From the NCBI GenBank assembly GCA_017304945.1, contig JAFKLG010000082.1, positions 1-57,267 on the forward strand: a DNA stretch of 57,267 bases. Reading direction: 5' to 3'. Source of the DNA: Rhodospirillales bacterium. Its GTDB lineage: Bacteria > Pseudomonadota > Alphaproteobacteria > Acetobacterales > Acetobacteraceae. The position numbers and the translations under genes were made by a program. Below are positions 1-9,536 of the stretch, one piece after another. How positions within the stretch are numbered: position 1 is the first letter of the stretch; each line of letters starts with the position of its first letter. Below the pieces are notes generated by a model. It was not told the DNA's origin, did no database searches, and was given only the letters and a program-made list of their open reading frames with translations.

Positions 1-30
1 TCCACGAATTCTCCGTCGCCACGTTGCAAA

Positions 31-146
31 GTCATGGATGGCCGGCCTGCGCCGGCCATGACGCGGGGGCTCGCCTCATCGGCCATGACACGGGGGCTGC
101 TCGCCTCGCCGGCCACGACACGGGGGCTCGCCTCATCGGTCATGAC
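31..146. repeat. Palindrome followed by three and a half tandem direct repeats
   Basis: Positions 31-62 form an inverted repeat of the GTCATGG...CCATGAC type. It runs into direct repeats of about 27-30 bp at 54-80, 81-110 and 111-137, with a fragment at 138-146. Each copy begins GGCCATGAC and contains ACACGGGGGCTCGCC or a close variant. The units abut without spacers, so this is not a CRISPR array. The block lies downstream of the leftward operon and belongs to the same GTCATGGCCGG family of palindromes found at three other places in the window. No gene is seen in 1-244. Confidence 0.75.
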
Positions 147-244
147 ATCGGAGGCGTCGCCTTCGACGCCGCCCAATTCGCCCATCTCACTCATCTCACC
201 CATCACTCCAGCCCCCGTATGATTGTTCGTTGCGATCGTAACGA

Positions 245-1543
245 TCAGAACTCCCGCAGCGTGTCGCGCAGCAGGGTCTTCGTGTATTCCTTGCGCACCA
301 GGCCACGACGCTGCAGCGCCGGGATCAGGCCCTCGCAGACCTCAGTGACGGTGCGACGGCTGATCCGCTGGAACGGCGTGGAGATCAGGAATCCGTCGCC
401 GCCGATCGCTTCCATGGCCTCGGCCATATGGTCCGCAACCGTATCGGGCGAGCCGATCAGCGGGATCCCCGCGTCGAAGCGTTCCTGCGCGAGCTGGCGC
501 AGCGTCTTGCCGCTGCCCCATTGCGCGAACTTGTCGAGCGAACCCTGTTCGCCGTTGGTGGTCAGCGGCGGCAGCGGCTCGTCGAGCGGGAATTTCGAGA
601 AGTCGATGTCGGTCACGGTGCCGACCGCGGCCAGCGCCGCTTCGATGAAGGCCGGCTCGTTGATCATCCGCTGATGCCGCGCCTGGGCTTCCTCGTCGGT
701 CTCGCCCAGGAACGGGTACACCAGGAACAGCACCTTGATGTCGTCCGGGTTGCGGCCCGCCTTCACGGCGTGCTGGCGCACGTCGTCGCGGTATTTCTTC
801 ATGCCCTCGACGCCGTTGCCGACGGCGATGATCGAGTCCGCATGGCGCGCCGCGAAGGCGCGGCCGCGGGGCGAGCCGCCGGCCTGCACGAAGACCGGCT
901 TCCCCTGCGGCGACCGCACCGTGTTCAGCGGGCCGCGAACCTTGAAGAACTGGCCTTCATAGTGGATCGCGTGGACCTTGGTGTGGTCGGCATAGGTGCC
1001 GGTGGCGCGGTCCTTCACGACCGCCCCGTCCTCCCAAGAGTCGAACAGCTTGCAGACGACGTCGACGTACTCGTCCGCCATCGCATAGCGGGACTCGCGC
1101 GGCGGCAGCTTGTCCATGCCGAAGTTCTGCGCGGCGATATCCTCGCCGCTGGTGACGATGTTCCAGCCGAAGCGCCCGCCCGAGATGCTGTCCAGCGTGG
1201 AACTCACCCGCGCCAGCATGAAGGGCGGCCAGGCCATGGTGGACATCGTGGCGACGACACCCAGCTTGGACGTCTGGGCGGCGATCATGGCGGCGAGCGG
1301 AATGGGATCGTGCTTCGGCACCTGCAAGGCGTGCCGCAGCGTCGCCGCGGCATCCCCGCCATAGGCTTCCGACACCATCAGCGTGTCTTCGAGCATGATG
1401 TAGTCGAAGCAGGCCCGTTCCATCGCCTGCGCCATTTCGACGAAGAACTTGCCGTCCCAGCTGCCGGTGCCCTGGGAGACGGGGTTGGTCCAGTCGCCTT
1501 GCGTGAAGTTGGTGAACCAGCCGAGGTGGAACGGTTTGGCCAT
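245..1543 (-). CDS. NtaA/SnaA/DszA-family FMN-dependent monooxygenase (LLM class), copy 1
   Basis: This 432-residue protein is a luciferase-like flavin monooxygenase of the nitrilotriacetate/EDTA/dibenzothiophene monooxygenase family. These enzymes use FMNH2 supplied by a separate reductase to oxidise C-N or C-S compounds in the cytoplasm. Family marks seen are the opening KPFHLGWF, the ERACFDYIMLED stretch, the GGRFGWNIVTS block and the QAGGSPRGR loop. The start at 1543 is chosen because GGAGG lies just upstream and the family motif begins at residue 3; the longer open frame upstream is antisense-like noise. It is the last gene of a leftward operon, 17 nt after the fused ABC ATPase gene. It is clearly paralogous to the product of 5989-7302. 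The substrate is unknown. Confidence 0.92.
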   Translation of the reverse strand: MAKPFHLGWFTNFTQGDWTNPVSQGTGSWDGKFFVEMAQAMERACFDYIMLEDTLMVSEAYGGDAAATLRHALQVPKHDPIPLAAMIAAQTSKLGVVATMSTMAWPPFMLARVSSTLDSISGGRFGWNIVTSGEDIAAQNFGMDKLPPRESRYAMADEYVDVVCKLFDSWEDGAVVKDRATGTYADHTKVHAIHYEGQFFKVRGPLNTVRSPQGKPVFVQAGGSPRGRAFAARHADSIIAVGNGVEGMKKYRDDVRQHAVKAGRNPDDIKVLFLVYPFLGETDEEAQARHQRMINEPAFIEAALAAVGTVTDIDFSKFPLDEPLPPLTTNGEQGSLDKFAQWGSGKTLRQLAQERFDAGIPLIGSPDTVADHMAEAMEAIGGDGFLISTPFQRISRRTVTEVCEGLIPALQRRGLVRKEYTKTLLRDTLREF

Positions 1544-1560
1544 GGCGATTTCCTCCGAAG

Positions 1561-3609
1561 TCAGCGGACGGTGACGGCGTCGGGGCTGGTGCTGTTGCGC
1601 ACCGGCGCGACGGGCGGCAGGTCGAGGTGGCAGGCGATCGACAAGCCGCCGCCCATCGGCTTCAGCGGTGGCGCCTCCCGGTCGCAGATCGCACCGAGAT
1701 GGTGGGGGCAGCGCGCCGCGAACACGCAGCCGCCGCTGCCGTGGGCCGCCTGTGGCGCGGGCGGTTCGACGGCCGGATCGATCTCCTCCGCGACCGCGTC
1801 GAGCAGCATCCGTGTGTAGGGGTGCCAGGGCGGCCGCAGTACCTCGGCGGCCGGGCCGGTCTCGCAGATGGTGCCGCGATACATCACGGCGATCCGGTCG
1901 GAGAGCTGCGCCACCACCGCGAGGTCGTGCGAGATGAACAGGTAGGCGAGGCCGAACCGGTCGCGCAGATCCGCCAGCAGATTGACGATCGCGGCCTGCA
2001 CGGAGACGTCGAGCGCGGAGACCGGTTCGTCGCACACCACGAAGCGTGGTTCGGTCGCCAGCGCGCGGGCGATCGCGACGCGCTGGCGTTCGCCGCCGGA
2101 GAGCTGGTGCGGATAGCGGGTGCGGTAGTCGCGCGGCAACCGCACCATCTCGAGCAGTTCCTCCACGCGGGCGCGCCGCTGCTCCGCCGGCACGAGGTCG
2201 AACAACGCGAGCGGCCGCTCGAGCGCCTCGCCCACAGAGAGGCGCGGGTTCAGGGAGGAACCGACGTTCTGGAACACGATCTGCGCCTGTCGGCGAAACG
2301 CCTGGAGCGTGGCGGGGGCCATCAGCGCGAGATCGGCGCCGTCGAACTCGACGCTGCCGCCGGACGGTTCGGTGAGGCGCAGGGCGAGGCGGCCGGTGGT
2401 CGACTTGCCGCAGCCCGATTCCCCGACGAGGCCGAGGACCTCACCGGGCGAGACGCTGAGCGAGATGCCGTTCACGGCTGGCACCTGCGCGGCGCGGCGG
2501 CGCAGCACGGGACCCCGCTTCCAGCCGAGTTGCCAGGATCGGCCGCCCGCATAGCTCTTGCGCAGGTCGGTGATGTTGAGCAGCGCATCGCCGGCGGTGA
2601 AGGTCGGCCCATGCGAGAGCATCTCCCGCAGGCGGGGCCAGGGACCGAGCCGGTTGGCCTGCCAGCAGCGTACGGCGTGGCCGTCCTCGGCGGTCGCCAG
2701 GGATTGTGGTGTCGCGCACCCGCTCGCCGGATCGGCGAAGGCGCAGCGGGCGAGGAACACGCAGCCCTGTTCCGGCGCCGGGTACTGCGGCATCTGGCCG
2801 GGGATGGAGGGCAGGCGCGAGCCGCGCGACGCGGCTTCGAGCGGCGGGCGAGAGGCGAGCAGCCCCTTGCTGTAGGGATGCAGCGGCCGGTCGAGCACGC
2901 GGCGGGCGTCGCCCAGCTCGACGAGCTGCGAGGCGTACATCACCGCCACGTTGTCGCAGAGCTTCCGCACGATGCCGAGATTGTGGCTGATGAACAGCAG
3001 GGCGATCCGCTTCTGCTCGCGCAGCCGCGCGAGAAGCTGCAGGATCTGGGCCTCCACCGTGACGTCGAGCGCGGTGGTCGGCTCGTCGAGGATCAGCAGC
3101 GGCGGATCGCAGGCCAGGGCGGCGGCGATCAGCGCGCGCTGCTTCATGCCGCCGCTGAGCTGGTGGGGAAACGCCTGGGCCACCTCGGCGGGGCGCTGCA
3201 TGCCCATGTCGTGCAGCAGCGCGACGGCCCGCGCCGCCGCCTCGGGCTTGGGCATGCGGAGATGGCGGATCATCGGTTCGGCGATCTGCGCGCCGATGCG
3301 CAGCGCCGGGTTGAGCGCGGTGAACGGGTCCTGGAACACCGACCCGATGCGCCGCCCCAGGATGGGGCGCCGCTGGCGGGCGGGCATGGGAACGAGATCG
3401 GTGCCCTCGAACAGGATCTGGCCGTCGATCCGGGTGTCGGCGCCGAGGAAGTTCAGGATCGCGCCGGCGATGCTGCTCTTCCCCGAACCCGACTCGCCGA
3501 CGATGCCCAGCGAACCACCGGCCTCGAGTGTGAAGGAGGCGTCGCGGACCGCTTGCGTGGCGGCGCCGGGGTAGCGCACCGAGAGATTGCGGATGGTGAG
3601 CAGGCTCAT
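1561..3609 (-). CDS. Fused dipeptide/nickel-type ABC transporter ATP-binding protein (DppD-DppF fusion)
   Basis: This 682-residue cytoplasmic protein carries two complete ABC ATPase domains and would energise the two permeases encoded just upstream. The first half has Walker A GESGSGKSS (residues 38-46) and signature LSGGMKQR. The second has Walker A GESGCGKST near residue 395 and signature LSGGERQR. Each half ends in the cysteine-containing oligopeptide-transporter C-terminal segment (GCVFLARC and GCVFAARC). Single-domain DppD and DppF are usually about 330 residues, so the length fits a head-to-tail fusion. The start ATG overlaps the preceding permease stop by 4 nt. Substrates in this family include peptides, nickel chelates, glutathione and aminopolycarboxylates. 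Confidence 0.95.
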   Translation of the reverse strand: MSLLTIRNLSVRYPGAATQAVRDASFTLEAGGSLGIVGESGSGKSSIAGAILNFLGADTRIDGQILFEGTDLVPMPARQRRPILGRRIGSVFQDPFTALNPALRIGAQIAEPMIRHLRMPKPEAAARAVALLHDMGMQRPAEVAQAFPHQLSGGMKQRALIAAALACDPPLLILDEPTTALDVTVEAQILQLLARLREQKRIALLFISHNLGIVRKLCDNVAVMYASQLVELGDARRVLDRPLHPYSKGLLASRPPLEAASRGSRLPSIPGQMPQYPAPEQGCVFLARCAFADPASGCATPQSLATAEDGHAVRCWQANRLGPWPRLREMLSHGPTFTAGDALLNITDLRKSYAGGRSWQLGWKRGPVLRRRAAQVPAVNGISLSVSPGEVLGLVGESGCGKSTTGRLALRLTEPSGGSVEFDGADLALMAPATLQAFRRQAQIVFQNVGSSLNPRLSVGEALERPLALFDLVPAEQRRARVEELLEMVRLPRDYRTRYPHQLSGGERQRVAIARALATEPRFVVCDEPVSALDVSVQAAIVNLLADLRDRFGLAYLFISHDLAVVAQLSDRIAVMYRGTICETGPAAEVLRPPWHPYTRMLLDAVAEEIDPAVEPPAPQAAHGSGGCVFAARCPHHLGAICDREAPPLKPMGGGLSIACHLDLPPVAPVRNSTSPDAVTVR

Positions 3610-4487
3610 CGGCGGCCCCGCAGCTTCGGATCCAGCAGGTCGCGGAGCCCGTCGCCCAGCAGCGAGATGCCGATCACCGTCAGCGCCATGGCGACGCCGG
3701 GGGCGAGCGAGATCCAGGGCGCCTCGTCGACGAAGGCGCGGCCGTTGCTGATCATCAGCCCCCAATCGGCCTCGGGCGGCTGCACGCCGAAGCCCAGGAA
3801 GGACAGTACCGCGCCGAGCAGGATCGCGAACACGACGCGCAGCGAGGCTTCCACGATCAGCACCGGCCAGACGTTCGGCAGCAGCTCTCGGCCCAGCATG
3901 TAGAGCAGGCGTTCACCGCGCGCCCGCGCGGCTTCGACGAATTCCTGGCTCATCAGGTCGAGCGCGACGCTGCGGGTCACGCGCGCGATCGGCGGCGCCG
4001 AGAGGACCCCGATCGCGATCGCGGTCTTCATCAGGCTGGGCGGGGTGATCGCGAGGATCAGCAGCACCAGCATGATCGGCGGGAAGGCGAGCAGCACGTC
4101 GAGCACGCGCATGATGAGTTCGTCGGTGACGCCACGCCGGTAGCCGGCGAGCAGGCCCAGCGGCACGCCGATGCCCAGCGAGACCAGGGTGGCGGAGACG
4201 CCGAGCACCAGCGAGAGCTGCGAGCCGATCAGCAGGCGGCTGAACACGTCACGACCGTATTCGTCGGTGCCGGCGAGGAAGCGCAGGCTGGGGCCGGTGA
4301 GTCGGTCGCGGATGTGCATCTCGTCGAACGGGTAGGGGGCGATCACCTGGGCGAGCGCCGCGGTGATCAGCAAGGCGAGCACGATCGCGCCGCCGACCAG
4401 CAGCGGCCAGGGCAGGCGCAGGCGACGCCGTGGCGCTGCCATGGCGGGCGCGATGATCGCGGCATCGCTCATCGGCAGGTCACTCAA
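3606..4487 (-). CDS. Dipeptide-type ABC transporter permease, DppC-like
   Basis: This 293-residue inner-membrane protein has one N-terminal helix around residues 25-50, then the DppC-type core. Family marks are GTDEYGRDVFSRLL, the EAA-like loop (EAARARGERLLYMLGRELLPN) and the C-terminal DGLRDLLDPKLRGR ending. It should pair with the DppB-like permease upstream and the fused ATPase downstream. Its stop overlaps the ATPase start by 4 nt and its start overlaps the upstream gene by 8 nt, so translation is probably coupled. A second in-frame ATG lies five codons downstream. Confidence 0.94.
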   Translation of the reverse strand: MSDLPMSDAAIIAPAMAAPRRRLRLPWPLLVGGAIVLALLITAALAQVIAPYPFDEMHIRDRLTGPSLRFLAGTDEYGRDVFSRLLIGSQLSLVLGVSATLVSLGIGVPLGLLAGYRRGVTDELIMRVLDVLLAFPPIMLVLLILAITPPSLMKTAIAIGVLSAPPIARVTRSVALDLMSQEFVEAARARGERLLYMLGRELLPNVWPVLIVEASLRVVFAILLGAVLSFLGFGVQPPEADWGLMISNGRAFVDEAPWISLAPGVAMALTVIGISLLGDGLRDLLDPKLRGRR

Positions 4488-5436
4488 CGGCGCCAGCGTA
4501 GCGAATGCGTGGGTTGGCGACGCCGTAGAGCAGGTCGGCGCCGAGATTGGCGAGGCAGTAGACCGCGGTCAGCACCAGGATCGCCGCCTGCATCAGCGGC
4601 AGGTCCTGGCGTTCCAGCGAGAAGATCAGCAGGCGGCCGAGGCCGGGATAGGCGAAGATCGCCTCCACCGCGACGATGCCGCCGATCAGGAAGCCGAAAT
4701 CCTGCGCGAGGATGGTGATCGCCGGCAGCAGCGCGTTGCGCAGTGCGTGGCGCAGGATGACGACGCGTTCGGGAAAGCCGCGGGCGCGGGCGACGCGGAC
4801 ATACATGCTGTCCAGCACCTCCAGCATCGACGATCGCGTCAGCCGGGAGACATGCGCGAGCAGCGTGAGGGTCAGCGTGACCACCGGGAGCACGAGATGC
4901 GCGACCATGGTGCCGAATCCGTCGGCGAGCGTCGCGGCGCCGGAGGTCGGGAACAGGTGGAAGGTGCTGCCGAACACCAGGATCAAGACGAGCCCCCAGT
5001 AGAACTCGGGGACCGAGATGCCGGCATAGGCGAACATCGAGATGCCGTGATCCGGCCAGCGGCCGCGCCAGACGGCGGCGACGATGCCCATGCCGACGCC
5101 GACCGTCGACACCACTGCCATGGTGCAGCCGGCGAGCAGGGCGGAGCGGCCGAACGCGTCCCACAGCATGGGCGCAACCGGGCGCTCCATCACCAGCGAG
5201 GCGCCGAGATCGCCCTGCAGCAGCGCGCTCGCCCAGCGCCAGTATTGCACGGTCAGCGGCAGGTCGAGGCCGAGCTTGTGCTCGAGGGCGGCGCGGGTTT
5301 CGGGGGTGGAATATTGGCCGAGGATCAGGGCGGCCGTATTGGACGGCAATGCGTGGGTGGAGAGGAAGACGAGGAGCGACATCACCACGAGCGTGGCGAG
5401 CACGGCTCCGAGACGACGCAGCACATAGATTGCCAT
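4480..5436 (-). CDS. Dipeptide-type ABC transporter permease, DppB-like
   Basis: This 318-residue inner-membrane permease begins MAIYVLRRLGAVLATLVVMS, typical of DppB/OppB proteins, and carries the EAA-like loop (ARARGFPERVVILRHALRNALLP). A good ribosome-binding site (GGGAGG) precedes the ATG. It is the first gene of the leftward operon DppB-like, DppC-like, fused ATPase, monooxygenase. No substrate-binding protein gene is present in this operon within the window, which is unusual because it is normally the first gene. It reads away from a 552-bp divergent intergenic region with a candidate operator. Confidence 0.94.
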   Translation of the reverse strand: MAIYVLRRLGAVLATLVVMSLLVFLSTHALPSNTAALILGQYSTPETRAALEHKLGLDLPLTVQYWRWASALLQGDLGASLVMERPVAPMLWDAFGRSALLAGCTMAVVSTVGVGMGIVAAVWRGRWPDHGISMFAYAGISVPEFYWGLVLILVFGSTFHLFPTSGAATLADGFGTMVAHLVLPVVTLTLTLLAHVSRLTRSSMLEVLDSMYVRVARARGFPERVVILRHALRNALLPAITILAQDFGFLIGGIVAVEAIFAYPGLGRLLIFSLERQDLPLMQAAILVLTAVYCLANLGADLLYGVANPRIRYAGAVE

Positions 5437-5988
5437 CCAGCCTCCCGCATTGCGCGCCGCCTTGCCGGCGGGTGCCGTTGGCGTGTCGCGTCGAGCGGAC
5501 GCCCTCTCTCCCGAACCCGGTGCGCGGCGCCTTCCCGGCGTCCGCTGGTGACCATGCCGTCGCCACCATTACCTTCGCTGGCAGCAAGCCGCGTGCCATT
5601 CGGATCCGCCTGCCGCGCCGCTGAGCGAAGCGCGGGGTGAAGTGGTGCAGATTCAGGCATTTGCCGCCCGCACTCCGCCTGTGCCCGCGGGGAGAGCTGT
5701 GGTCGGTGGTGACTCGTGCCGTAATGAACGGATTGTGCGGCAAATGCCTAAACCATGCGCGGAAATTGCACACAACGGAGCAGGCGGGCGGGCGGGTAGC
5801 CACGATCCTTGAACCGGCTGCCGTTTGCGGCGGCACATGGCTTGCATCCCTTCGCGTGCCGATCGCCCGTCATGCCGGCGATCACGCACACAGAAGGCGC
5901 GCGGCCGCCCCGTCGCGGACCGGCGCGCCATCGGGTTGGGGTCACGGCCGTTGCAGCAGGCAACGGGCCGCGCGGAGAGGAGCAACGC
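5437..5988. other. Divergent intergenic region between two monooxygenase/ABC operons
   Basis: This 552-bp stretch separates two divergent operons and should hold both promoters. I see no credible gene in it: the short open frames lack family features and ribosome-binding sites. The one clear structure is a 13-bp inverted repeat at 5655-5667 and 5737-5749, listed separately. No regulator gene is adjacent on either side. Confidence 0.6.
5655..5749. promoter_or_regulatory. Perfect 13-bp inverted repeat, candidate operator pair
   Basis: AGGCATTTGCCGC at 5655-5667 is repeated in inverted orientation as GCGGCAAATGCCT at 5737-5749. The arm centres are 82 bp apart, close to eight helical turns. The flanks are also partly shared: TTCAGG on one arm and TTTAGG on the other when read in the same sense. 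Two oriented copies between divergent operons suit a dimeric regulator that loops or binds cooperatively. I could not match the motif to a known regulator. Confidence 0.55.
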
Positions 5989-7302
5989 ATGCCGGCACGC
6001 CCGTTCCATCTCGGCTGGTTCCTGCAAGGGTCCAGCGTGCAGGCCTGGGGCGAACCCTGGACCGGTCATATCGGCAAGACCTGGATGAAGCCGGAGCTGT
6101 TCCTCGACATGGCGCGCTGCCTGGAGCGCGCCTGCTTCGACTACATCCTGCTCGAAGACAGCTCCTATGTCGGCGAGAGCTACCAGGGCTCGACCAAGAT
6201 CTACCTCGAGAACGCGATCGCCGTGCCGCGGCAGGATCCGTCGGTCGTGGCGTCGCTGATGACGGCGGTGACGTCACGCATCGGCATCGTGCCCACCTTC
6301 GGCACCTTCGCGTATCCCCCATACCTGCTGGCGCGCCTGGTCGCGACGCTGGACCAGGTGTCGGACGGGCGGATCGGCTGGAACGCGGTGACCGGCAGCT
6401 CCGACTTCGCGGCGATGAATTTCGGCCTGAAGGGCATGCCCGAACACGACCTGCGCTACGACATGGCCGACGAGTACATGCAGGTCGTGCGCGGACTGTG
6501 GGGCTCCTGGGAGCCGGGGGCGCTGATCGCCGACACCGACAGCGGCGTGCTGGTCGACCCCAGCAAGGTGCACGCCGTCAATCACGAAGGCCGGTTCTTC
6601 AAGACTCGTGGCCCGTTGAATTCGGGGCCGGCGCCGCAGGGGCAGCCGGTCATCGCGCAGGCCGGCGGCTCGCCGCGGGGGCGCCAGTTCGCCGCCCAGC
6701 ACGCCGACACCATCGTCGCCCACGTGAAGGGGCCCGCCGCGATGAAGGCGTATCGCGACGACGTGCGTGCCCGCATGGCGGCGTGCGGCCGCGATCCCGA
6801 CACCTGCAAGGTGCTCTATCTCGCCCACCCCATCATCGGACTCACGGATGCGGAGGCGCAGGAGAAGCGCGAGCAGCGCCTCGCCCTGGCGCGCCAGCAG
6901 GTCCCGCAGCGACTCGCGCATCTCGGCAAGGTCACCAACATCGACTTCGGCAAGTTCGACCTCGACGCGCCGCTCGGATCCCTCACCACCAACGGGCACC
7001 AGCAAACGCTCGACATGTTCCGCGCGGCCGGCAAGGACAAGACGCTGCGGGAGCTGATGGAGGTCTACAACACGACCGCGCTGTCCGTTGAACTCTGCGG
7101 TTCGCCCGACACCGTCGCCGCGCAGATGGCGGAGGCGATGGAGGAGGTCGGCGGGGACGGATTCCTGTTCTCCATGCCCAATGTCAGCCGCCGCGTCCTG
7201 GCCGAGATCGAGGACGGGTTGATCCCCGCGCTGCAGAAGCGCGGCCTGACCCGCAATGCGTACGCGCACACGCAGTTCCGCGACAACCTGCTCGAATTCT
7301 GA
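5989..7302 (+). CDS. NtaA/SnaA/DszA-family FMN-dependent monooxygenase (LLM class), copy 2
   Basis: This 437-residue protein is a luciferase-like flavin monooxygenase of the same family as the product of 245-1543. Shared blocks include RPFHLGWF, ERACFDYILLED, GRIGWNAVTGS, the KTRGPLNSGPAPQGQPV stretch and QAGGSPRGR. The start at 5989 follows GGAGAGGAG with ideal spacing and places the family motif at residue 4; the open frame extends upstream without similarity. It is the first gene of a rightward operon, 30 nt before a polyamine-type binding protein. A flavin reductase partner is not encoded beside it; the nearest candidate is at 24441-24932. Confidence 0.93.
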   Translation: MPARPFHLGWFLQGSSVQAWGEPWTGHIGKTWMKPELFLDMARCLERACFDYILLEDSSYVGESYQGSTKIYLENAIAVPRQDPSVVASLMTAVTSRIGIVPTFGTFAYPPYLLARLVATLDQVSDGRIGWNAVTGSSDFAAMNFGLKGMPEHDLRYDMADEYMQVVRGLWGSWEPGALIADTDSGVLVDPSKVHAVNHEGRFFKTRGPLNSGPAPQGQPVIAQAGGSPRGRQFAAQHADTIVAHVKGPAAMKAYRDDVRARMAACGRDPDTCKVLYLAHPIIGLTDAEAQEKREQRLALARQQVPQRLAHLGKVTNIDFGKFDLDAPLGSLTTNGHQQTLDMFRAAGKDKTLRELMEVYNTTALSVELCGSPDTVAAQMAEAMEEVGGDGFLFSMPNVSRRVLAEIEDGLIPALQKRGLTRNAYAHTQFRDNLLEF

Positions 7303-7332
7303 GCCCCGTCCCCTGATCCGGAGCTTCCGCCC

Positions 7333-8421
7333 ATGAGCCTCTCGCGTCGCCACCTGCTCGCCCTGTCCGCCGCCAGCCTCGCGAGTTGGCGGGCCCTCGC
7401 GCAGGATGCGCCGCTGCCGGATATCGGCTCCATCCCCGCGGCGCTGAAGGGCAGCGGGGAAGTGCGTGTCGTCGGCTACGGCGGCACGATGCAGACCGCG
7501 CAGCGCAAGGCGTACAACGATCCGTTCGAGCAGCTCACCGGCATCAAGGTGCGCGACTTCGCCGGCGCCGACCTGAACAAGGTCAAGGCGATGGTGGACA
7601 CCGGCAACGTCGAGTGGGACGTGGTGCAGCTCAGCCGCGGCAGCGTGAAGAACCTGATGAAGCGCGGCGATTATTTCGAGAAGATCGACTATGAGCTGGT
7701 CGACGTCGCGAACATCGATCCGGCCTATCGGTTCGAGTATGCGCTCGACATGCTGGTCTGGGCGGAAGTGCTGGGTTACCGCACCGACGCCTTCAAGGGC
7801 GCGGTCCCGGTCGGCTGGAAGGATTTCTGGGACCTGAAGAAGTTCCCAGGCGACCGCTCCCTGATCGGGGCCGGTGGATCGTCCAATCCCGAACTGGAAT
7901 TCGCCGTGATGGCGGCGGGCGTGTCGGCCGACAAGGTCTATCCGATCGATGTCGACAAGGCCTTCGCCGCGCTCGACAAGGTGAAGCCCAGCATCGTCAA
8001 GTGGTGGGACACCGGCGCGGTCCCTGTGCAGATGCTGACCGACAAGGAGGTGGTGATGACCTCCGTCTGGAACGGCCGCATGGCGGCGTTGCAGGCGGCC
8101 GGCGTACCCGCGGCGATCAGTTGGCCGGAGGGCCTGCTGAAGCGGGATGCCTGGGCGGTGCCGAAGAACGCGCCGAACAAGGCGAACGCGATGAAGTACA
8201 TCGCCTTCACGACGATGGCGGCGCCGATGGCGCGGCTCGCCTCGCTGATTCCCTATGGTTCGGTCAACGCGAAGTCGAACGCCCTGATCGCGCCGGCGCA
8301 GCTCGCGAAGCTCCCGAGTGCGCCGGGCATCAAGGAGAAGCTGGTGCCGTACGACTACGAGTGGTGGGCGGCGAACCGCGATGCCGTGCTCGATCGCTGG
8401 AACAAGTGGATCCTGGCCTGA
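7333..8421 (+). CDS. ABC transporter substrate-binding protein, spermidine/putrescine (PotD-like) type
   Basis: This 362-residue periplasmic binding protein starts with a Tat-like signal (LSRRHLLALSAASLASWRALA), probably cleaved after ALA near residue 23. The mature part has the PotD/FbpA-type start (GEVRVVGYGGTMQTAQRKAY) and the late AVPKNAPNKANAMKYI segment typical of extracellular solute-binding protein family 1. It begins 30 nt after the monooxygenase gene and 2 nt before the ATPase gene, so it belongs to the same operon. Members of this family bind polyamines, but also opines, phosphonates and other small cations, so the ligand is not certain. Confidence 0.92.
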   Translation: MSLSRRHLLALSAASLASWRALAQDAPLPDIGSIPAALKGSGEVRVVGYGGTMQTAQRKAYNDPFEQLTGIKVRDFAGADLNKVKAMVDTGNVEWDVVQLSRGSVKNLMKRGDYFEKIDYELVDVANIDPAYRFEYALDMLVWAEVLGYRTDAFKGAVPVGWKDFWDLKKFPGDRSLIGAGGSSNPELEFAVMAAGVSADKVYPIDVDKAFAALDKVKPSIVKWWDTGAVPVQMLTDKEVVMTSVWNGRMAALQAAGVPAAISWPEGLLKRDAWAVPKNAPNKANAMKYIAFTTMAAPMARLASLIPYGSVNAKSNALIAPAQLAKLPSAPGIKEKLVPYDYEWWAANRDAVLDRWNKWILA

Positions 8422-8423
8422 CC

Positions 8424-9536
8424 ATGGATGGCGGACTCGCCCCGCTCGCGGCGGCGCGTGTCGGTCGCGGCGCGAGCGTGTCGCTGGTGGATCTGGAGAA
8501 GCGCTTCGAGGGCGTGGGGGCGGTCCGCGGCATCTCGCTCGAGGTCGCGTCGGGTGAGTTCCTCACGCTGCTGGGCCCGAGCGGGTCCGGGAAGACGACG
8601 ACGCTGATGATGATCGCGGGGTTCGAGACACCGAGTGGCGGGGACATTGCGATCGATCGGCAGTCGGTGGTGGGCGTGCCGCCGCACCGGCGGAACATCG
8701 GCATGGTGTTCCAGAATTACGCGCTGTTCCCGCATCTGACCGTGGCCGAGAACATCGCGTTTCCCTTGAAACAGCGTGGTGTCGATCGGGCGACGCGCGC
8801 CGCGCGGGTGGTCGAGGCGCTGCAGCTCGTGCGCCTGCCCGGCTACGAGGCGCGCTATCCGCGCCAGCTCTCCGGCGGCCAGCAGCAGCGTGTCGCGCTC
8901 GCGCGGGCCATCGTGTTCCAGCCCCGGCTGCTGTTGATGGACGAGCCGCTCGGAGCGCTCGACAAGCAGTTGCGGGAGAGCCTGCAGCTCGAGATGCGGC
9001 GGCTGCACGCGGATCTCGGCATCACTTTCGTCTACGTCACGCACGACCAGGAAGAGGCGCTGACCATGTCCGACCGCATCGCGGTCGTGAACGAGGGCCG
9101 CATCGCGCAACTCGGCCGACCGGAGGAGCTGTACGATCGTCCGTGCGATCGCTTCGTCGCCTCGTTCCTGGGTGAGTCGAACTTCCTGACCGGCACGGTG
9201 CGTGGGATGGAGGCGGGGGTCGTGGTGGCCGATTGTGCGGGCGCCGTGCTGCGTGCGGTGGCGCCGCAAGGTCTTGCGGTGGGATCGGCCGTGACGCTCA
9301 GCACGCGGCCGGAGCGGATGCGGTTCGACGGCGTCTCAGGCGCCGCCGAGGGGAACCGCCTGCGCACCACGGTGACCGAGGCCGTGTTCGCCGGCGAGCG
9401 CTGCCGTTACCTGCTGCGCGCCGAGGACGGCACGATGCTGGTGCTGAAGGAACCGTCGAGCGCGACCACCCGCCGCCGTGCGGTCGGCGAGGTGGCCGAG
9501 ATTACGTGGCCGGTCGCCGACACGGTGGTCGTGTGA
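8424..9536 (+). CDS. ABC transporter ATP-binding protein, PotA-like
   Basis: This 370-residue cytoplasmic ATPase has Walker [11 protein letters not shown] at residues 51-60, the signature LSGGQQQR, Walker [13 protein letters not shown], the switch region [14 protein letters not shown] and a C-terminal TOBE-type domain from about residue 285. This is the PotA/FbpC architecture. The ATG at 8424 follows the binding-protein stop by 2 nt. Its own stop overlaps the next gene's GTG start. It would drive the two permeases downstream. Confidence 0.94.
   Translation: MDGGLAPLAAARVGRGASVSLVDLEKRFEGVGAVRGISLEVASGEFLTLLGPSGSGKTTTLMMIAGFETPSGGDIAIDRQSVVGVPPHRRNIGMVFQNYALFPHLTVAENIAFPLKQRGVDRATRAARVVEALQLVRLPGYEARYPRQLSGGQQQRVALARAIVFQPRLLLMDEPLGALDKQLRESLQLEMRRLHADLGITFVYVTHDQEEALTMSDRIAVVNEGRIAQLGRPEELYDRPCDRFVASFLGESNFLTGTVRGMEAGVVVADCAGAVLRAVAPQGLAVGSAVTLSTRPERMRFDGVSGAAEGNRLRTTVTEAVFAGERCRYLLRAEDGTMLVLKEPSSATTRRRAVGEVAEITWPVADTVVV

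Noticed and set aside
245..2035. Longer version of monooxygenase copy 1 reaching 2035
   Set aside because: The added N-terminus lies inside the ATPase gene in another frame; the ATG at 1543 has a strong ribosome-binding site and starts at the family motif.
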